DNA from: Myxocyprinus asiaticus
Lineage: Eukaryota; Chordata; Actinopteri; Cypriniformes; Catostomidae
Length of the DNA stretch: 64,000 nucleotides
NCBI RefSeq assembly: GCF_019703515.2
Contig: NC_059351.1
Span: 18,507,501 to 18,571,500, forward strand
Reading direction: 5' to 3'
The notes under the pieces were generated by a model that made no database searches, was not told where the DNA came from, and saw only the letters and a program-made list of their open reading frames with translations. Shown here in pieces: positions 44,851-64,000 of this stretch. The stretch's first letter is position 1, and every line of letters starts with the position of its first letter. A program made the translations under genes and the position numbers.

Positions 44851-47480
44851 AGCATTGGAGAGAGTGTACCAGTAAACTAGCGTGTGTGCGACAGTAAGTC
44901 ACCGTTTGCGGATACAATACAAATGAATGGCGAGAGCCGTAAACTGACACCTATCTGTCGCAAAACTAAACAAGTCTTCTCTTACAAAACAGCATTTTAT
45001 TCGTAGTAAACGAAACACATAGTTCATTTCAAAAGGATCGTTTAGTGTAAAACATGTTGAAGATGAGCGAAAAGGCGGTCAAACCATTAAGTGATTAACT
45101 TTTTCCTCACAAAAGCAGTTTATTCAGCACACCATTAAAACAGAACGGCCTCTGGTCTCATCGCCAGAGTACCGCCATAGACCTTGTTAAATAGTTTGTT
45201 AGAAGGGCTCTGGCATGACAATGAGGCTCTGATGACGTCAAGGCGTCAATTTTCTGCGTTTATTGTTATTACGGTTTTTTCTTTTTCTTCCAACAATCAC
45301 GTCACAACATAATATAACGGATTCTATTTGTTTTTTTCCCCCTATCCATGTAATTTCTGCGATTTCTTATGTATTTTGGCATTCATAAAAAGAATATATA
45401 CATTTGTTAATATTTGTAAGCTAATACAATGATTTGTTAAGAAAAAACTTCAAATGCTACAGTGCCATTTTTATTATATTTTGTACTGGTATGTATGTTA
45501 ATATTCAAGGAAGAAATAAGATAAATCATTTATCAGGTATATACATATATATATATTTTTTATTAATTTCTGCATCTCTGGATTTGTATTTATGAATGCT
45601 AAATTCCTTTACACGAATAAATGCATTGACTCATAAACAACCAGACAAGACTTAATTAATACTCTTAATTGATTAATTAATTAATCAACTCTTACATGAC
45701 TAATTAATTAACTCTTGACGTATATAATGTATTTGTGATTTATTTTAACCCTCAGAGACCCAGCATAGCAGAATTGCAACGTTTGTTTCCAGCAATTAAA
45801 CAATACCTATTTTTATGTGTAACTTCACATAACAGTAGCTGACACTCTGAACTGGGGGGAAGAATGCTATTGACAATGATGTCCCTTTCAAGGCAAGTCA
45901 GTTCACTCGGTGGCCATCTTTAAAACGCTCTCAGGCAGCTATTTTCTACGAAAACAAGCAGCATAAAAGTGCAGCTCCTATCTACCTGAATTGGGAAAGA
46001 CCGAAATCTCCAAAACGGTTGGTCAAAATTACAATCAAAGAAGAATATATTTAAAATCAGCAGCGAAATCTGACAATAATGGTATCATAAATTGTGCCTA
46101 TTTTAGCTCAGATCACTCTTAAAAAAACAAACACTATTTTACAGGCTGGTTCAGCCAATGGTCATACGTTTTCGTGTTGATTAACAGGTGATGCCTGTAT
46201 CTAAAATATGATTGGCTCTTTTACCTGTAAGGCGGTACTTGCTTTTCTACATCCGTTGGCCGTTCCATTTTAATACAAGTGGTCCGTCTCGAGCTAAATA
46301 ATCTCTGATATTGAATGTCGGCTTGCTAAAACAATCTCTGCTAAAGTCACAATAGTCACATCAGCATTTGTTTAAAAATATATATATATATATATTTTTA
46401 AATCAGTGGATTCACAAAAACATGTTCAAGGAGAAAAAAAGAAAATATATCATTAACCTCTGTGTTTGGGTCTCTAGGGGTTAATCAACATGGCTACAAA
46501 AGCCTATTCGTATAATTGTGATATTAAGTGGTAAAATGGGCAAATAACATAAAACAGGGCTGAAAACTAGGCGAGAATTTGTGGCCCGGAAGTTGTCTCC
46601 AATTGTTCAGGTACGTACGATGTGTCTAAAACAATCTTTTTTTTTTTTCTTTTTAACTTTGCTGTGTATATTTAATAGTTAATAAAGTTTGCCAATGTAA
46701 TAATTCATGTATTCGGACTACACGGCACGGTTGAGACGCGTACGTGTCACTTTTCTCAGCGCTGCTTCGGAAGAACCATTCAAAGCCATTTGTGATAACT
46801 GGGTGAGGTTTTTGCTTAATCATTTAATAGAGATTTCTGGGGTGGATTTCAATTCGTTGTCTGATATGAATGTTTGGAATTAATACACTTAAATGATTAT
46901 ATTTCTAGCGTACAGATGTTTCCAATAAGACGTCCTGAAACGCCCTGAGATTTGAATGCTCCTCATTGGAATATTCTGCTCTTTGAGCCGCTGAGCGCCC
47001 CCTGCAGGAAGATCCTTGTGTGTGCAATAGGAAATAGTCAGTTATTACAGTGGCAACATTTACCGAGCAAACCCTTCTTGGAGAAAACATTAATATTGCT
47101 CTTTTCTACTTTGCGTTAGAAGCATGGTTTCGATTAATTGATCAATTTAAATACAAGGAGATTAAAAGACATGATGAGAATAAAATAATTAAAATCACTC
47201 TGACGACAAGGGAGACAGTTTGACTCTGCAAATACACTTGAGCGACGAGTAGAAAATGATTACTGTACGGAATTATAGTTAAATATAATTATGAACCTTG
47301 CAATGAAATGGAAATTCAACAACATTATTTTAAACATATCTTACACACGTCACAATACTGTTCACCGTTGGGCCCTTGAGTTCTAGTGAAGCCTGCCCAG
47401 ACAGATTGCATTTGATGTACTATATCTGATGCACTGTATTTGCAAAATAAAAATTAAGAGTCAAAACAAAGAAGTCTGTA
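44851..47480. other. atp5pf-app intergenic region, no gabpa seen
   Basis: No exon resembling GABPA (ETS domain, pointed domain) in any frame, although that gene lies here in human. It holds a piggyBac-like element (45749-46480), TA/AT-rich runs, possible MITE fragments near 45180, and an isolated ETS-type site CCCGGAAGTT near 46585. Confidence 0.6.
45749..46480. mobile_element. piggyBac-like non-autonomous element
   Basis: The ends CCCTCAGAGACCCA and TGGGTCTCTAGGGG are inverted and flanked by TTAA on each side (45745-45748 and 46481-46484), the invariable piggyBac target. 732 bp, no transposase frame. An internal segment (about 46170-46320) resembles 34190-34370 in another element. Confidence 0.7.
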
Positions 47481-47494
47481 TGTACATTCAAATC

Positions 47495-47500
47495 TTTATT
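47495..47500 (-). promoter_or_regulatory. app distal poly(A) signal
   Basis: TTTATT on + reads AATAAA on the minus strand. It is the last good hexamer before the intergenic region, chosen by position. Confidence 0.45.
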
Positions 47501-48384
47501 TATGGAATACAGTGTAGAAAGCATAATTGTTTTACCAGTCAAAGCAAATGTTACAAAGAGAAGAATGAAATGCCACTGAATTAAAGAAGCTCATCAGCTT
47601 TCTGTAGATCTAATGTGCAGCCAGTCAACATTTAAAAAACATTCCAGATCTGATCAAACCACAGCACTATACAGCAATCCACACTGAGAAATCCCATCCA
47701 GGTAAATTAAACATGAAAATAATTGACCATGATAAACATTCATCGCTTAATTGTTTGCCTTGAGAGTCGATTAAGTAAACGATTGACTGACATTCATTAT
47801 ACAGGTTTATTTTTGATTATGAACCTTTCTGAGGTGGGATGTGTTAACTACAGGCAAAAGCAGCAGTGCATGATGCATTCAGAATTTATCACCAAAGACA
47901 TTCTGGGTGAATTATCAGGTCACATTTCATCCCATAATCAAAAAGCAATTTTGCATGAAGAAACTGAAATCTAGCTGAGATTTTTTTTTTTTTTTTGCAT
48001 TGATATTATTTGCATGATAAACATATTTTCCTCCCCACAGGCAAAAAAAAAAAAAAGAAAAATATTTGTACTGTAATACGATGTTAACCATCCATTTCAG
48101 ACACAATTTTTGTTTATAAACTAAAATTCACAGAAAATTCAGTACAACAAATACTACCATGATGTTTTTACAAGATGAATGTAAATACAATTATTTCTTC
48201 ATTACCGTAATGAGGCTTCAAGGAGAAATGTGATTATCATAAAAATAATGTCACAATGCGTAAACATTTGTATGGTCCTAAAAATAGGCTTCACTTTCTT
48301 TATGCATTTATGCAAAATTGATTTCACATTTCTTACTTTTGACTTTGGGGTGAAATTTGACCTGGACATGTTCCTGACAGGTTT

Positions 48385-48545
48385 CATGCATTAATGCATA
48401 ATTCAATGCAGAATCTATGCATTGAATTTTAATTATGCAATTAATTTCAATTTGAATTGTGTACTGAACTGAATTAGAATTATGCATTGAATTTTAACTG
48501 TGTATTGAAGTTGAACTGAATTTGATTTATGCATTACATTTTAAT
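48385..48545. repeat. degenerate TGCATTGAATT repeat, block 1
   Basis: Repeated GAATTnTGCATTGAATTTnAATT-type units with variants TGTATTGAA and TGCATTACA. Same motif as 50225-50810, about 1.7 kb away in the same 3' UTR. Confidence 0.75.
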
Positions 48546-50224
48546 TGAAAGTAAATTTCAGTGAATCCTGACAGGTTTCACAATCGCTCATCTGTTTCTG
48601 CAGCAAAGAATCAGTTGAATGAGATTTCACAAGCTTCAGTGGTGCTGCTGTGTAACATGAGACAAACAAGAAACCAAGAGGAGAAAGATGTTTTCTACTT
48701 CTGCTCACACAGAGTGATGCAACAACACAAAACTGACTATACAAACATACAGAACATGTCCCGTCCCAACCGCACCGACCAAGAACACCTGCTTAAAAAA
48801 CACATACAACCACGAGTCCAATGGAAAATCAAAATTAAATAGCTGTTTATAAAGAAGTAGTAAATAAATCTCTGAAATGCATAGGATAAGAACAATTAAA
48901 TTTAAAGATAGTAATGTACACCGATAACCTTAACCAGCCATCCAGAGCTGGAGCTTCATTTCATAAAAAGCAAACAAGATATTAAAATAAAAGCACGTGT
49001 TTTCAGTGCAGTGGTTCTCAACTGGTGGGTCACGATTCAAAAATGGGTCTCAGCTCTGTTCTGATCCCAGACAAAAGGGAAAACGATGCTAAATGCAAAA
49101 ACAACAACAACAACAACAAGCCATATAAATGTATTTTTTAACACTGGCATAATAAATAGACTTTTAAAAAAGTGTGTCCTGTCCAACTTTTTTTTTTTTT
49201 TTTTGGCCAAAATTAATTGTTTCATTCGGTAGAAACGAGCCAAATTAGACAGATGTCAATATGGACAGGTTGCATGACATGCCGCCATCCTTTAAAAACC
49301 TAAATGTTAATAACTTTCAACATCTTATTTTAAGGAAATGTTTATGTTCGATAAACAGTTTTAGTACTGTGTTCAGTTGCTGCTTTGTCTAATATAAAAT
49401 ATTGGTCCTGAATCAAAACCAGTTGAGAACCACTGATTTAAATTTTATCAAAGCGGAAAGCCAATTTCATTTATTTTTTTGTGTGACTCAAGTCACACTT
49501 TTACAAGTTACTAACCGTTAAACCTTCTACAATGTCTCTACGTGAGAAAAGACCAAGATCCAAATAGCAGTTTTTTCATACATTTTTTTTTATCATGCAC
49601 TACAGTTACAACTATTCTTATTGTTTTTTTTTTTTGTTTTTTTTTGCATTACTTCAATATTGACATGACATAAAAAAAACACTTTTTTTTTTTGGCAAAT
49701 GTTTTCATTTTTACATTGATTTCTTTTCTTATTTTTTGAAAAACAAACCAGAAACAATCAATAAAATATTTTCAAGATCTCGTTCATAAAGACATCAATT
49801 TCACCATTTTCTACATTATTTTTTGTGATCAATGTTATTGTCTATGATCTGCGTCACCAAACACAGCACAGCTGCAGTCATGGTGTGATGAAGGGTGGGG
49901 GGTGGTGGGGGGGAAGTTTGTCTGACAGGATGAAGCCACTGACGTTCATCGGTCAGATGTCCCAGTGTTTAATTGTTGAGGAGTGTGAGACAGTGCAGCG
50001 GACAAACCAGTAACTCAACAGCCTTAAACAAGAAACAACTAGTACTGACTAAACGCTGTCCAATTCCAGCCAAGACCTGAACCTGATACAGCTCTGTTAC
50101 CGTACTGGAGGAATACAGCGAGTCTACAGATCACATTTACCTACATTTCAGGCAACTTAGAGAATTATATATCAACTCTAATCAAACTAAATCAAACTGA
50201 TTTCATTAGTTAAAAATTCTGGGG

Positions 50225-50810
50225 TGAATTTTTTATTTAAATTGAATTGCATTGAATTAGAATTGTGCACTGAATTCGAATTATGCACTAAATTTGAATT
50301 GTGCATTGAAATTTAATTATACATTGAATTAGAATTGTGCATTGAATTGCGATTGGAATTGTGAACTGAACGGAATTTACAAATTGTGCATTGAACTCTG
50401 CATTGAAATGTAATTATGTATTGGATTTGAAGGATGCATTGAATTGCAATTGTGAACTGAATGAATTTCAAAATATGCATTGAATTTGATTTGTACACTT
50501 AATTGAACTGAATTTTAATTATGTATTGAATTTGTACACAATTTTAATTTTACGCTGGATTTGAATTATGCATTTGAACCGCAATGTGAATTGAGCACTG
50601 ATTTTAATTTGAATCGTGCAAGGAATTGAATTCAAATTATGCACTGAATTTGAACTGGGCACTGAATTGCAATTTGAATTGTGCATTGAATTTGAACTGA
50701 ACCTGAATTGCCAATTAAATTTGAATTATGGATTGATTTTCAATTAGAATTGTGCACTGAACTGAATTTGAACTGTGCATTAAATTGAATATCAATAATG
50801 CATTTGACAG
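50225..50810. repeat. degenerate TGCATTGAATT repeat, block 2
   Basis: About 590 bp of imperfect units built from TGCATTGAATT, TGAACTGAA, TTGAATTGTGCA and TTTGAATTATGCA. The unit length varies at about 15-20 bp with no strict register. AT-rich and palindromic in parts (GAATTC, AATT). Confidence 0.8.
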
Positions 50811-50932
50811 ACATGGACCAATAATAAGCGTGATGTTTGTAGCCATGAGCTACATATGGCGTCACCTGCTCTGTCCCATCATGAGGGGTGGGTGGAGGGG
50901 TTTAGGGAGGGTTTAGGGTAACGTCTACACCA

Positions 50933-63567
<12,635 letters not shown>

Positions 63568-63688
63568 CTGACATGACACACACACATGCAAACACACACA
63601 TCTGCATGAGATGAGACAATCAACACAATAATTTGATGGGGCTGGGTGACATAAAATAAAATAATTTTACAGATAATATATATATATA

Positions 63689-64000
63689 CAGGTGCATCTC
63701 AATAAATTAGAATGTCGTGGAAAAGTTCATTTATTTCTGTAATTCAACTCAAATTGTGAAACTCGTGTATTAAATAAATTCAGTGCACACAGACTGAAGT
63801 AGTTTAAGTCTTTGGTTCTTTTAACTGTGATGATTTTGGCTCACATTTAACAAAAACCCACCAATTCACTATCTCAACAAATTAGAATACATCATAAGAC
63901 CAATAAAAAAAACATTTTTAGTGAATTGTTGGCCTTCTGGAAAGTATGTTCATTTACTGTATATGTACTCAATACTTGGTAGGGGCTCCTTTTGCTTTAA
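63689..64000. mobile_element. mariner/Tc1-like element, left part, runs off the window
   Basis: Starts after TA (63687-63688) with CAGGTGCATCTCAATAAATT and AGAATGTCGTGGAAAAGTTC, a terminus I recognise as common in fish genomes. An internal copy of the motif (ATCTCAACAAATTAGAATAC at 63871) gives a direct-repeat layout. The right end and any transposase lie outside the window. Confidence 0.8.

Larger units (their letters stand above)
47480..50932 (-). other. app 3' UTR (putative, about 3.45 kb)
   Basis: Non-coding sequence downstream of the app stop codon to the AATAAA at 47500-47495. It contains two blocks of a degenerate GAATT/TGCATTGAATT repeat, poly(T)/poly(A) runs and a G-rich stretch near 49890-49915. 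AAATAAA-type hexamers also occur nearer the stop (about 50230), so shorter 3' ends are possible. No other gene is visible. Confidence 0.5.

Noticed and set aside
46580..46850. Possible remnant first exon or promoter of gabpa
   Set aside because: Only a single ETS-type site CCCGGAAGTT and a GGTGAGG that could be a donor; no coding sequence follows.
49895..49915. G-rich run as a quadruplex element
   Set aside because: GGGTGGGGGGTGG-type run is short and within low-complexity UTR; suggestive only.

Overview
The window is vertebrate nuclear DNA, almost certainly from a ray-finned fish and probably a cyprinid-like one. Four interrupted genes are recognisable from their exon translations. Most of the rest is fish-type repeat: several Tc1/mariner families including one related to Sleeping Beauty, hAT-type elements, an L1-like LINE, tRNA-derived SINEs, long foldback elements and many CA/TA microsatellites. 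There is no prokaryotic, plasmid or phage content and no CRISPR array. I found no previously undescribed system. The points of interest are gene-structure details and a clear transposon-nesting record.

Layout. (1) 1-1380: last two coding exons of mrpl39 (mitochondrial ribosomal protein L39), + strand. (2) 6563-39862: complete jam2 (junctional adhesion molecule 2/JAM-B), + strand, 11 coding exons and 305 codons. A second plausible first exon at 22362-22416 encodes a different signal peptide. Intron 1 (about 22 kb) holds most of the repeats. (3) 40435-44800: complete atp5pf (ATP synthase coupling factor 6), - strand, 108 residues, tail-to-tail with jam2. (4) 44850-47480: intergenic, with a piggyBac-like element. 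(5) 47480-63567: 3' part of app (amyloid beta precursor protein), - strand, from the Kunitz exon to the stop codon plus a long 3' UTR. The first exons lie beyond the right edge.

This is the conserved block that in human is MRPL39-JAM2-ATP5PF-GABPA-APP. As I recall the human map, MRPL39 points the other way and GABPA lies between ATP5PF and APP; here mrpl39 has the same orientation as jam2 and no GABPA exons are visible. The genes share no pathway: they encode a mitoribosome subunit, a cell-adhesion receptor, a stalk subunit of ATP synthase, and a membrane protein whose processing yields amyloid beta. They are neighbours by ancestry.

Repeat history. At 12497-21990 a small hAT-like element was split by an L1-like LINE, which was itself hit by a Tc1-like element (14029-15624) and a hAT element (18605-19921, 8-bp duplication). 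A similar nest lies at 31384-34676 (hAT-like, then hAT, then SINE), and a SINE sits inside a Tc1 element at 25508-27392. All transposase and reverse transcriptase genes seen are broken.
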